Assembly (NCBI GenBank): GCA_026414975.1
Contig: JAOAHZ010000001.1
Span: forward strand, 103,025-167,024
DNA from: Bacteroidia bacterium
GTDB lineage: Bacteria > Bacteroidota > Bacteroidia > SpSt-205
Direction of reading: 5' to 3'
Length of the DNA: 64,000 nt
In this document: in pieces, positions 29,941 to 38,654 of the stretch
Position numbering within the stretch: position 1 is the stretch's first letter
How the letters are laid out: each line of letters begins with the position of its first letter
Made by a program: the position numbers and the translations under genes
The notes under the pieces: generated by a model
Told to the model about the DNA's origin: nothing
Databases searched by the model: none
Seen by the model: the letters and a program-made list of their open reading frames with translations, nothing else

Positions 29941-30780
29941 GTGGATGTGGAACAGCTTCAGGCCCTCCTAAACCTCATAGACGATCCAGACCCCTATATC
30001 CAGTCTCACATAGAAGCCGTCCTAATACAAGCAGGGCAAGCCGCCATTCCCCTTTTGGAGCAGAAATGGTTAGAGGCAACCGAACCTCAAGTCCAGCAGC
30101 GCATAGAAGAGCTTTTAGACCTCATTCAGCTGGAGATTGTGGGCCACCTTCTTTATCAGTGGCGAATGGGGGCCGAACAGCCCCTTTTCCCAGCCCTCAT
30201 GTATGTTGCCCAGCTTAGTTACCCCTCCCTCAACATCGCAAAATACACCAGTGCCTATCGCCGGCTTACTCACACAACTTGGCTTCAACTCCCGTCTCAT
30301 GGAGACCCTTTTGAAAAGCTCCTCATACTCAACCGACAGCTTTTCGTTCAAGAGCGATTTCAGCCCGAAGTGACCCGTCCAAACGCTTCGCGCCATTACT
30401 TCATCCATGAGGTACTGGACACCCACAGAGGCAACTCTTTCTCTCTCACCCTTCTATATTACCTTTTAGCCTCAGACCTTGGCATGCAGGTCAGTGTAGT
30501 CTCTATCGGCTCCCATTATTTGATCCGCTACTTTGATGGGACACTTCATTTTTACATAGACCCTTACAAGAAAGGGGTCGTCCTCCTTGCCACCCAGCTT
30601 AAGCAGCTGCTCCAGAATGCCAACTTATCTGATAACTTAGCTCATTATGCCTCCCTGTCCCATCCTTATCTGATTCTAAGGCTCACCCAACACTTAGAAG
30701 AAGCCTACAGGGCCGAAGGCAGACCAGACAAACAGCGGTTGTACGAGTCTTTGCGCAAGAAAATAGATGTACAGTTATGA
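29941..30780 (+). CDS. transglutaminase-like (SirB1/Transglut_core2) family protein
   Basis: A 279-residue soluble protein. Residues 1-60 form HEAT-like helices (LLNLIDDPDPYIQSHIEAVL). The rest matches the SirB1-type transglutaminase-like fold: NRQLFVQERF, NSFSLTLLYYLLASDLGMQV with Ser where active members have Cys, SHYLIRYFDGTLHFYIDPYK and a helical tail. The Cys-to-Ser change suggests a non-catalytic protein. Its function is unknown. The start is a GTG, 5 nt after a near-perfect -7 box (CATATTTG, 29928-29935). It is divergent from the small secreted protein gene. Confidence 0.7.
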   Translation: MDVEQLQALLNLIDDPDPYIQSHIEAVLIQAGQAAIPLLEQKWLEATEPQVQQRIEELLDLIQLEIVGHLLYQWRMGAEQPLFPALMYVAQLSYPSLNIAKYTSAYRRLTHTTWLQLPSHGDPFEKLLILNRQLFVQERFQPEVTRPNASRHYFIHEVLDTHRGNSFSLTLLYYLLASDLGMQVSVVSIGSHYLIRYFDGTLHFYIDPYKKGVVLLATQLKQLLQNANLSDNLAHYASLSHPYLILRLTQHLEEAYRAEGRPDKQRLYESLRKKIDVQL

Positions 30781-30985
30781 ACAAGTAGCCTTCGGCCCGA
30801 TCAAAGCCTGAAAGAGAGACTAGAGTCAGGAATCGCTGCGATTATCAACAGCACGGGATACGAGACAACCGTCGGAATAGCCTCAAGGGGCTTTATGGAA
30901 GGGGCTACCACCGGCCTATTTTAGCCTCTCGCTGGCTGCATCCAAACTACACCCATCTAAGCTGAATATACCATCCGCATAGCTC

Positions 30986-30993
30986 TATATTTG
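30986..30993 (+). promoter_or_regulatory. -7 promoter element TATATTTG of yidC
   Basis: A perfect TAnnTTTG, 5 nt before the GTG start at 30999. The 218-bp gap upstream holds nothing else I recognise. Confidence 0.7.
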
Positions 30994-30998
30994 CCTGC

Positions 30999-32753
30999 GT
31001 GCAGCGCCAAGCCTGGATAGGGGTATTCCTTATCACTCTGCTGATGTTTCTATGGACCTTATGGATAAGTCGCAGTGGCGTACCGCCCTCTCCCAAGACC
31101 TTAGCTGATACTCTAAAGTCTCCTGAGAAGCAGGATACTTCGGTCAAAACTCCCATAGACTCAGCTTCTCTAAGCGCCCGTCTCGGCACTTACGCCCGAT
31201 TTGCTCGGGGACAAGATAGCCTTCTTCAGGTGAGAACCCCACAGGCTACCTTTGAGTTTGGAACCCGCGGAGCTCGCCTCCACCGATGCGAACTCAATAA
31301 CTTTTATGGGCAGGGGTCTAAGCCTATACGCCTATGGGACTCCTTGCAGAAACATGCTTTTATTTTCGCTGAGGGACGATCTATCATAAGCAGTGATCAG
31401 CTTTATTTCTCTCTTATCCATGCCCCTCAAAAGTCCCTTCTCTCCGAGGAAGATAGTGTAGTGTTTAGACTGAGCTTAGCACCTGATACTTTTATTCAGG
31501 TAAGCTATTACCTCTCACCCTCCAGCTACCATCTCAAATCTTATATCTCCTTCGTTGGGATGAAGGATTATCTGCGTAACCCGTACATCTCCTACTCAGT
31601 TAGCTACGAAACACCTCAGACCGAACCCTCTATAGAGGCCATGCGTCCCCACTGCGCCCTCTATTACCGGCAGGCCGACGAAGTAGAGTCTCTCAGCCCC
31701 GATGAAGATGAGATGGTCCAAAAGGCTCTTCAAGGGCGTATTCGCTGGGTCTCTGCCAAGGGTCAGTTTTTCTGTACCATTCTCCAAGCTTCAGAAGCCT
31801 TCTCTGCCGCTACTCTGACCAGCTTTCCTTTTTCCAAGCTACCCCGATACCACATGGACCTACAGCTTCCTATCACGAATGGTCAAGCTCATTTATTGTG
31901 GTATTTGGGACCCACTCGATACGCCCTAATGCGCTCTTACGATGAAATGTACGAAAAGCAGTTGAGCTTGGGCTGGAGTTTCATTCGTTACATCAATACG
32001 GGTTTCATTATTCCAGTTTTTGGGTTTCTTGAGCGGTATATTCCCTCATACGGCATTATCATTACGATACTGGCGCTGTTAGTCAAAATCCTACTTTCTC
32101 CCCTCACCTGGCGCAGTTATCTCCTCGGCGTGAAAATGCAAATCGTCAACGAACTACCAGAAGTCAAGGCTTTGGAGCAGAAGTATAAAGATGACCCGAA
32201 TAAACTCATGATTGAGCGCAGCCTTCTTTATCAACAACTTGGCGTAAGCCCTCTGAGTGGATGCATACCCCTTTTGCTTCAGATTCCGATATTTTTTGCT
32301 ATGACGAGCTTCTTTCCAAATGCCTTCGAGCTACGACAGCAGAGCTTCCTCTGGACAAACGATTTATCGTCTTACGACACTCTAATAAGCTGGGGGATCG
32401 ACCTGCCTCTCATAGGAGATCACCTCAGTCTCTTTGCCCTACTCACAGCTCTGTCTACGCTGGCTTACACTTACTTCATGCAGCAAGGGCAGACTTCCAC
32501 CCTGCCAACCCTCAAATGGCTCCCTTATTTATCGCCGGTGATATTCTTCTTCTTCCTCAATGGCTACTCTTCTGCGTTGAGCTGGTACTACTTCGTCCTA
32601 AACATCTTGACAATCATCCAGACATTTTTGATGAAGAGATTCGTAGATAAGGAAGCCCTCATAAGGAAGATTCGTGAGGTTCAAAGGAAAAAGCAGAATA
32701 AAGTACAGCTAAGCGAGCAGAGGGCTCGCATGCGACGGCTCTTAAGAAAGTAG
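30999..32753 (+). CDS. yidC: membrane protein insertase YidC
   Basis: A 584-residue Oxa1/YidC insertase. The N-terminal membrane anchor is WIGVFLITLLMFLWTLWI, followed by the large periplasmic P1 domain (about 70-330). The conserved five-helix core starts near residue 340 (FIIPVFGFLERYIPSYGIII) and contains LLSPLTWRSYLLGVKMQ with the groove Arg, QQLGVSPLSGCIPLLLQIPI and LKWLPYLSPVIFFFFLNGY. The C-terminal tail is basic, as expected for ribosome contact. It inserts inner-membrane proteins with or without Sec. The start is GTG with a leaderless promoter; in many bacteria yidC lies near oriC with rnpA and rpmH, but those are absent here. Confidence 0.95.
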   Translation: MQRQAWIGVFLITLLMFLWTLWISRSGVPPSPKTLADTLKSPEKQDTSVKTPIDSASLSARLGTYARFARGQDSLLQVRTPQATFEFGTRGARLHRCELNNFYGQGSKPIRLWDSLQKHAFIFAEGRSIISSDQLYFSLIHAPQKSLLSEEDSVVFRLSLAPDTFIQVSYYLSPSSYHLKSYISFVGMKDYLRNPYISYSVSYETPQTEPSIEAMRPHCALYYRQADEVESLSPDEDEMVQKALQGRIRWVSAKGQFFCTILQASEAFSAATLTSFPFSKLPRYHMDLQLPITNGQAHLLWYLGPTRYALMRSYDEMYEKQLSLGWSFIRYINTGFIIPVFGFLERYIPSYGIIITILALLVKILLSPLTWRSYLLGVKMQIVNELPEVKALEQKYKDDPNKLMIERSLLYQQLGVSPLSGCIPLLLQIPIFFAMTSFFPNAFELRQQSFLWTNDLSSYDTLISWGIDLPLIGDHLSLFALLTALSTLAYTYFMQQGQTSTLPTLKWLPYLSPVIFFFFLNGYSSALSWYYFVLNILTIIQTFLMKRFVDKEALIRKIREVQRKKQNKVQLSEQRARMRRLLRK

Positions 32754-32849
32754 GGTTTATCGCATGAACCTAATAGTTGACAAACTAAAAGCTGACCAAG
32801 CGGGATAGGCTGCCAGGCCAATGTATAGGGTATTCAAAAACTATTTTGC

Positions 32850-32857
32850 TACTTTTG
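32850..32857 (+). promoter_or_regulatory. -7 promoter element TACTTTTG of the tandem secreted-protein operon
   Basis: A perfect TAnnTTTG, 4 nt before the GTG at 32862. It should drive all three paralogues. Confidence 0.7.
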
Positions 32858-32861
32858 TAGC

Positions 32862-34076
32862 GTGCTGCGGGGATTGTCTATTGTATCATGCCTTTGGGCT
32901 CAGAATGTGGGCATAGGCGTCTCTAATCCCACTCATAAACTTCATGTGTCTGGCGGACTGGTTAGAGTTGAAGGTCTCAGCGGTACTGGGATAGCTCTGG
33001 TTGGACTTTCCCCTTCAGGTGTAACAGAACGCATAGCTTTTTCGGGCAGTGCAAGCGACTTCTTTAGGGGAGATGGAACATGGGGACCAGACCCAGGAGA
33101 CTGGAATCTAAGTGGCAACGCTACCACCAATCCTTCTATTCACTTCTTGGGTACTACTGACGCCCAATCCCTGCATCTGCGTACTAATAACGCAGAGCGC
33201 ATGAGATTTTTAGTAGATGGTCGTATATTGGTTGGAACGACTTCACCTTTGCATTCCACCTCTGTACTCCAAGTATTAGGAGGAAATACAAACAGGGCTG
33301 TGTATGGCTGGAAGTCCAGTAGTAATGGAGTCAGCGTAGTTTTAGGCATAGCGACGGCTAGTGGCGGAGTGCGAGCGGGGGCGATAGGATATGGGAGCCA
33401 GTCGTCTATAATAGGCACAACTACTTTGGGCGTCGGACTTGTTGGCATGGTTGGAGTTACCGACTTTTTGCACTGGGATATGGGACCCGGGATTGTAGGC
33501 TCCAGCATAAATCACGGTGTAGTGGCTTATGCAGAGAATACCTCAGGAGACAGGGCAGCAGGCTGCTTTGAAGCTCCCGTGTCGGCGAATCAAACCGCCC
33601 GAGCTCTGGTAGCAGCATTCATCGGCGGCACGCAGTATAAAATTTGGGGGATAGTAACGGGGGGAGGTACCTTTACACCGCCAGGTACAAGTACGGTTAT
33701 ACAGGGACCTGAGGGGAACAGATATGCCCTCGTTTGCCCCGAGGCCCCAGAAATCTATCTTATGGACAGAGGAGAAGCTTTATTCCAGGGGGGACAAGGG
33801 GTAGTTGCCTTTGATCCTGCTCTATCGTTCAATCTTTACACGGACTCCCAGTATCCAATGTATGTCTTCGTCCAGCCAATAGACCGAGACTGTGGTCTAT
33901 ATGTAAGCGAGCGTCATCGAGGAGGATTTGTAGTAAAGGGGACTGAAGAGGAGTGTGAGACTCGCTTTTACTGGTGGGCCGTGGCCCGCCGCAACGACAC
34001 CTACACTCCAGAAGGATTGCGCATCTCTCGCCATGTAGGCGTACGCCTCCCCATTGTACCCCCTAACCTGCGATGA
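32862..34076 (+). CDS. secreted protein, tandem paralogue 1 (tail-fibre-like head motif)
   Basis: A 404-residue protein with a short signal peptide ending SCLWAQ. It opens with NVGIGVSNPTHKLHVSGG, a motif widespread in Bacteroidota tail-fibre-domain and adhesin-like proteins. A second conserved block is DWNLSGNATTNP with LRTNNAERMRFLVDGRILVG. The middle is rich in Gly and Ser and probably forms a beta-solenoid. The C-terminal module starts CPEAPEIYLMDRGEALFQGG and ends in a Trp-rich WWAVARR. No T9SS sorting domain or transmembrane anchor is seen. The function is unknown; surface structure or adhesion is a guess. It starts with GTG and overlaps the next gene by ATGA. Confidence 0.65.
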   Translation: MLRGLSIVSCLWAQNVGIGVSNPTHKLHVSGGLVRVEGLSGTGIALVGLSPSGVTERIAFSGSASDFFRGDGTWGPDPGDWNLSGNATTNPSIHFLGTTDAQSLHLRTNNAERMRFLVDGRILVGTTSPLHSTSVLQVLGGNTNRAVYGWKSSSNGVSVVLGIATASGGVRAGAIGYGSQSSIIGTTTLGVGLVGMVGVTDFLHWDMGPGIVGSSINHGVVAYAENTSGDRAAGCFEAPVSANQTARALVAAFIGGTQYKIWGIVTGGGTFTPPGTSTVIQGPEGNRYALVCPEAPEIYLMDRGEALFQGGQGVVAFDPALSFNLYTDSQYPMYVFVQPIDRDCGLYVSERHRGGFVVKGTEEECETRFYWWAVARRNDTYTPEGLRISRHVGVRLPIVPPNLR

Positions 34077-35299
34077 ATATGGTCCGAGCCATCCATATAG
34101 GGCTTGCTATCGTAAGCGGCTTTGCCCAGAATACTTACGTTGGCATAGGTACGGCAACACCGACTCATAGACTTCACCTAAGCGATGGGACCTTACGAAT
34201 AGACAATTTGTCAGGGACGACCACAGTATTAGCCCAGACCGATGCTCAGGGGGTATTGGGACGCTTCACCAGCGCTCCTGGGCCCGATTATCTCTTGACA
34301 GGCAATGCCACGTGGGGCTCAGACGCTACAGATTGGAAACTGCTTGGAAATGCCGGCACTAACCCCACTAACAATTTTGTGGGAACGACAGATGCTCAAG
34401 ACTTTCGCCTGGGAGTTAATGGCACGACTCAGTGGCGAATTCAGAGCACAGGGGAGCATCTGGCTGGAAATCATACAACCGCTGTCCTCAACAACGCTCG
34501 CCTTTCTATAGATGCACCAGCAGGATGGATTGGAGTTTATGGACGCGTAACAGGCGGAAGACGGCCAGCTATCCGGGGGACGGTAGGCGATAATTCTGCC
34601 GGCCCAGCAGTAGGCGGCATCAGCACAGCTCCAGGTGGATGGGGGGCTATTGGCATTGGTAGTGGAGCGACGATAGGTGACCTCCCCAATAGTGGAGGAG
34701 GTGCTTACGGAGTCGGTCAGCAAGTCGGCGTCATAGGTACTCATGCAGGCACTAATCAAAGTGGCCGCTCTGGAGGTGCTTTTGCAGTCCGCGATGCTGG
34801 CAATACCTACAACTGGGTATATGTGGCAGGGTACGAGGGAGGCAATCAGCGTAAAATCTGGGGGGCTGGCACCGTCTCTACGACCATTTACGATATATCC
34901 TCTAAACAAACTCATACCTTATTCGCTCCCGAAGCCCCAGAGGTGTTATTTTGGGACCAAGGACGCTTTGTCCTCACAGCCCGAGAACAGTGGATATCCA
35001 TAGACTCTCTCCTCGCTCTACACCTTGCACCACCCGTCTCAGTGTATCTCCAGCCATGGGGCGATATCTCGGTTAGGGTAATAGAAACAACGGTTACAGG
35101 GTTCCGAGTACAGGCAGACCGCGAGCCAACAACACCCATCTACGTATCTTTTCTCATCCAAGCCCGTCGAAAAGGAACTTTGAATAGCCCCTTCCATGAG
35201 GAACGAATGCCCCACGTGGACCCTACTCGCTTCTTCTCCCCCTTTCGTCCTGTTACCATTTACCGCACGCCGAATACTCTTCACGACTCCAATCCCTGA
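34073..35299 (+). CDS. secreted protein, tandem paralogue 2
   Basis: A 408-residue protein built like the preceding one: a signal peptide ending VSGFAQ, then YVGIGTATPTHRLHLSDG, the block DWKLLGNAGTNPTNNFVGTT, and the C-terminal module FAPEAPEVLFWDQGRFVL. The middle section differs most, and the RTNN-ERMR block is weaker (LGVNGTTQWRIQSTGEHL). This indicates older divergence within the triplet. It overlaps paralogue 1 by ATGA and ends 5 nt before paralogue 3, so all three share one message. The function is unknown. Confidence 0.65.
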   Translation: MNMVRAIHIGLAIVSGFAQNTYVGIGTATPTHRLHLSDGTLRIDNLSGTTTVLAQTDAQGVLGRFTSAPGPDYLLTGNATWGSDATDWKLLGNAGTNPTNNFVGTTDAQDFRLGVNGTTQWRIQSTGEHLAGNHTTAVLNNARLSIDAPAGWIGVYGRVTGGRRPAIRGTVGDNSAGPAVGGISTAPGGWGAIGIGSGATIGDLPNSGGGAYGVGQQVGVIGTHAGTNQSGRSGGAFAVRDAGNTYNWVYVAGYEGGNQRKIWGAGTVSTTIYDISSKQTHTLFAPEAPEVLFWDQGRFVLTAREQWISIDSLLALHLAPPVSVYLQPWGDISVRVIETTVTGFRVQADREPTTPIYVSFLIQARRKGTLNSPFHEERMPHVDPTRFFSPFRPVTIYRTPNTLHDSNP

Positions 35300-35304
35300 C
35301 CAAC

Positions 35305-36468
35305 ATGCATACACGACTACTTTTGGGGATAGTAGCAGTTGGGCTAGCCCAGAATGTGGGCATCGGCACCTCTAATCCTACCCATCGTCTCCACTTAGCA
35401 AATTTGTCCTCTACAGACTTAGGTCTCCTTCGAGTAGAGGCGCTCTCCACCACTCATGGAAGCCTCGGCACCTTCTCATCCACAGGTGTATTGGGTCATG
35501 TAGCTAAAACAGGAAATTCAGCAGACCTTTTGCAAGGGGATTTGACTTTTGGCCCTGACAAGACCGATTGGCGTCTTACAGGCAATGCCGGTACTGCCCC
35601 CTCTTCAAATTTCTTAGGAACTACGGACAACCAACCCCTTGCGTTTCGCACCAATAACTCTGAGCGTATGCGCCTACTCACCGACGGACGCATTTGGATA
35701 GGGACTACAAGCGATCTGACTCCCAGCAATAATGTTCTGAATGTGCGTTCAGACGATGCGGCCTCAGCTCGAGCCATCACAGCTCGCTCCGATACGATAG
35801 GGCTGTACGGAGAAGCTACCAGCGATTTGGGTCCTGGAATAGCGGGCGTATATAGCGATTTAGCAACAGGCGGCATCGGATTTTTCGCTCGGGGAAATAA
35901 CTTAAGTAGTTTCCCTACTAACATCAACCCAGCTGGATTCGTAGCGCAGGGAACCGTATGGGGGATTATGGGGGAAGCTCGCTCCACTTCTATTTCACCC
36001 CGTATGGGCGGATATTTTACGAACACCAATGCTACCACTTACTCACGCGTCGCAGTGAGAGATGGTACGAACACATATAAGATACAAGGCACAGGCAGTG
36101 TCAATACCGTCATCCAAGATGGACAGGGAGGCGTACGCCTGATGACTGCACCCGAAGCCCCACAGTTTCTCTTTCAAGACTTTGGTGAAGGCCTGCTGAA
36201 GGAGGGGAAAGCCTTCATTCCCGTAGAACCGCTTCTACTGCCCCATATCGTAATAGAAGAGCTCCAAGTATGGGTGACGCCCTTGGCCCCTTGCAAGGGT
36301 CTATATGCTTTGCCTACCCCGGAAAAGGGAGGGTTTTTTGTATATGAACGAGGGGGAGGTAAAAGTGATATACCTTTCGTGTGGGGCTGGGGAGCTCCTG
36401 TGAAAGGTTGGGAGCGATTTCCTCGGGTATCGTCTCCTCCTAAATCGCAGACCCCTTCTCAACCATAG
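35305..36468 (+). CDS. secreted protein, tandem paralogue 3
   Basis: A 387-residue protein of the same layout: a signal peptide ending GIVAVGLAQ, then NVGIGTSNPTHRLHLANL, DWRLTGNAGTAPSSNFLGTT, FRTNNSERMRLLTDGRIWIG, and the C-terminal module TAPEAPQFLFQDFGEGLLKE ending FVWGWGAPVKG. The RTNNxERMRxLxDGRIxxGTT block is very close to paralogue 1. It is the last gene of the three-gene operon. A 165-bp gap without recognised features follows. The function is unknown. Confidence 0.65.
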   Translation: MHTRLLLGIVAVGLAQNVGIGTSNPTHRLHLANLSSTDLGLLRVEALSTTHGSLGTFSSTGVLGHVAKTGNSADLLQGDLTFGPDKTDWRLTGNAGTAPSSNFLGTTDNQPLAFRTNNSERMRLLTDGRIWIGTTSDLTPSNNVLNVRSDDAASARAITARSDTIGLYGEATSDLGPGIAGVYSDLATGGIGFFARGNNLSSFPTNINPAGFVAQGTVWGIMGEARSTSISPRMGGYFTNTNATTYSRVAVRDGTNTYKIQGTGSVNTVIQDGQGGVRLMTAPEAPQFLFQDFGEGLLKEGKAFIPVEPLLLPHIVIEELQVWVTPLAPCKGLYALPTPEKGGFFVYERGGGKSDIPFVWGWGAPVKGWERFPRVSSPPKSQTPSQP

Positions 36469-36623
36469 AGACTAAGATTGTGCATTTACCAAAAGAGGAG
36501 GCTGCACTGCTATCCTATAAACACTCTTAGCGCACAACTCAAGACTTTCATAGGCAGGACAGCAACCTGTTAGTACGGAAGTACGCCATCCCTATTTAGT
36601 CGTTCGGCTTACGAGCAAGAGGG

Positions 36624-36631
36624 TATCTTTG
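36624..36631 (+). promoter_or_regulatory. -7 promoter element TATCTTTG of the second glycosyltransferase-like gene
   Basis: A perfect TAnnTTTG, 5 nt before the ATG at 36637. Confidence 0.7.
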
Positions 36632-36636
36632 GATTG

Positions 36637-38139
36637 ATGAGCTCTTTATGGGTTTCATCAGCGAACTGGGTTACAAGGGAGCCCCCGCCTTGGTGGCTTC
36701 GCTGGTCTTTGCGGTCTATCGTTTTCCTACAAATCCTATTGGTTAGCTGGGACGCCCTAAAACTAATGGAACCCTACGGCATTCGGCGGGTTCAGGCAGA
36801 CTGCGCCGCTTACTTAGCCGCAGCTCGGAGTCTTCTTCAAGGCAAGCTTCTTAAGACCCCCTCCATCTTTGAGCCTTTACCCCACGGATGGATGCATGAG
36901 TGGCCTTTGGGATATCCCGGAGCTATTGCCCTCGCTACATCTATTTCCGGTTTAGACCCTTTTTACTCCAGCCGCTGGCTCAATGTAATCCTTCTCTTTT
37001 TGACCTATGCCCTTCTGCTGTACTTTTCCCCCAAAGAGGCAGAGTGGCTATTTCTATTCATTTACCCCCCGAACTACACGTGGAATGTTGCTTATGCTCT
37101 GTCCGAGAACTTATTCATACCCCTTCTTATAGCGCTCGTAGGGACATTTCAGAAATATTACGAGCAGGGTCGTGTAAAATGGCTTTTGTGGATAGCTATT
37201 CTTTCATGGGGCATTTTCCTTACGCGATATGCAGGTATAGCTGTAGGGGCTGCGCTGGGTCTGTGGGGACTCTGGCACTTATTTCAAAAGAGGTGGTCAT
37301 CTGTCTTTCTGTGGAATGCTTTATTCGGCCTCCAACTTATTGTAGCTGGAAGCTACTTCTATTGGAACGCCTTACATCATCCCACAGGAGAGACCGGCCT
37401 AACTATCCGAGATATGCCTATGCCTCCTGATCTTTTATGGCAAATTTGGGAGCTTGTTCCTTTTATTCGGTTTGTCGGGCTCGTGGGACTTTTGGTTTTA
37501 GCGGTGCGTGTGTGGAGAGGTGCCGTGCCTTTTTCCGAAGTAGAAAAAAATCGCAACGCATTCCTTATACTGCTCTTTTTCACTCAGGCCGCTTTGTACT
37601 TCTGGAGTATGGCGCAGGATCGGATTGGGATTGTAGACATGCGGCATTTTGTGATGATAGGATTGCCTCTGCTGTGGTACTGGGGCTATCTCCTTTACTG
37701 GAGCTTGCCTCCTCGCCTCCTTCTCGGCATAGCAGGGCTATTTCTTGCTTGGCAGACACGCAATACATATAGGCACTATCGTTGGGCATACGAGAGGTCG
37801 TATGTACCCTATAGCTACACGGAGGAGGTGCGACAAGCTTATGACACTCTACCACCGAATAGCTGCGTCATCGCGGGCAGCTTGGCTTACCCTATTAGAG
37901 GAGCGAGAACCGATTTGTGTCTTAGCCAAAAAGAGGCCTACATACCTATCCTCTTGCGAGATTGCAAGTGCTTTTACATAGACTGCGGGCTGATGGAAGA
38001 GCGAACCAAGCTCGGGTTAGCGGGAGGGATTATCTGGATTTTCGCTCGGTACTGTGATAAACCCTGCCTTGGCCCAATATGCCTCAGGAAGATAGGCTGT
38101 ATAAGCTCAGACCAGAAGAACTGGGAAGGCTCTCGGTAG
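36637..38139 (+). CDS. multi-pass membrane protein, probable GT39/ArnT-like glycosyltransferase
   Basis: A 500-residue protein with about ten membrane segments. The first loop contains VQADCAAYLAAARSLLQGKL and PHGWMHEWPLGYPGAIAL, the position of the acidic catalytic residue and conserved G-Y-P in dolichyl-phosphate-mannose/ArnT-type glycosyltransferases. A soluble C-terminal part (about 400-500) follows the last membrane segment. It would transfer a sugar from a polyprenyl carrier outside the membrane; the acceptor is unknown. The ATG at 36637 is chosen over an in-frame TTG at 36634 that lies too close to the promoter box. The last 61 nt overlap the TrmH-like gene in another frame. Confidence 0.6.
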   Translation: MSSLWVSSANWVTREPPPWWLRWSLRSIVFLQILLVSWDALKLMEPYGIRRVQADCAAYLAAARSLLQGKLLKTPSIFEPLPHGWMHEWPLGYPGAIALATSISGLDPFYSSRWLNVILLFLTYALLLYFSPKEAEWLFLFIYPPNYTWNVAYALSENLFIPLLIALVGTFQKYYEQGRVKWLLWIAILSWGIFLTRYAGIAVGAALGLWGLWHLFQKRWSSVFLWNALFGLQLIVAGSYFYWNALHHPTGETGLTIRDMPMPPDLLWQIWELVPFIRFVGLVGLLVLAVRVWRGAVPFSEVEKNRNAFLILLFFTQAALYFWSMAQDRIGIVDMRHFVMIGLPLLWYWGYLLYWSLPPRLLLGIAGLFLAWQTRNTYRHYRWAYERSYVPYSYTEEVRQAYDTLPPNSCVIAGSLAYPIRGARTDLCLSQKEAYIPILLRDCKCFYIDCGLMEERTKLGLAGGIIWIFARYCDKPCLGPICLRKIGCISSDQKNWEGSR

Positions 38140-38654
38140 CGGATTACCAGAGGGCTCCAAAGTTTCCCATCCGACTCCTTCTGGATAATCTGAGAAGCCG
38201 ATATAATGTGGGTAGCTTACTTCGCACAGCAGACGCTTTCAGAGTAGAGCGAGTTTATTTAGGAGGCACTACTCCTACTCCACCTCATCCGGAAATCCAT
38301 CGCAGTGCCCTTGGAGCAGAAGAAAGTGTGAGCTGGGAACCATGCTACGACCCTTTGGTGCTGGTGGAGAGGATGCGAGGGGAAGGCTGGACCGTCGTAG
38401 CTTTAGAGCACACGAACTTAAGTGTCAAGTTGTGGGAGAGTTCGTGGGGTTCACCTCCATGGCTAGTCATCGTAGGCAACGAACTGACTGGGGTTCAAGA
38501 CGACCTTCTCCGGCGCAGTCACCTAATCGTAGAAATCCCCCAGTTCGGGACGAAGCATAGCCTCAATGTAGCCGTGGCAGGTGGTATCTGCCTATACGAG
38601 ATGGTGCGCCGGCTCAAGGGCGCAGAATTTTTTCATAGCGAGGCGGGTCCGTAA
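38079..38654 (+). CDS. TrmH/SpoU-family RNA 2'-O-methyltransferase
   Basis: A 191-residue SPOUT methyltransferase. It shows all three knot motifs: RLLLDNLRSRYNVGSLLRTA at the start (motif 1), IVGNELTGVQDDLL (motif 2) and VEIPQFGTKHSLNVAVAGGI (motif 3). It methylates a ribose in rRNA or tRNA using S-adenosylmethionine; the target cannot be told. The start at 38079 overlaps the upstream gene by 61 nt. The core family begins near residue 9 (KLRPEELGRLS), so few alternatives exist. The 3' end overlaps the oppositely oriented protease gene by 41 nt. Confidence 0.9.
   Translation: MPQEDRLYKLRPEELGRLSVADYQRAPKFPIRLLLDNLRSRYNVGSLLRTADAFRVERVYLGGTTPTPPHPEIHRSALGAEESVSWEPCYDPLVLVERMRGEGWTVVALEHTNLSVKLWESSWGSPPWLVIVGNELTGVQDDLLRRSHLIVEIPQFGTKHSLNVAVAGGICLYEMVRRLKGAEFFHSEAGP

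Noticed and set aside
34319..34915. A 198-codon minus-strand open frame
   Set aside because: It is antisense to tandem paralogue 2; it has a Ser/Cys-rich translation and no family features.
35496..36038. A 180-codon minus-strand open frame
   Set aside because: It is antisense to tandem paralogue 3; it mirrors the codon pattern of the real gene.
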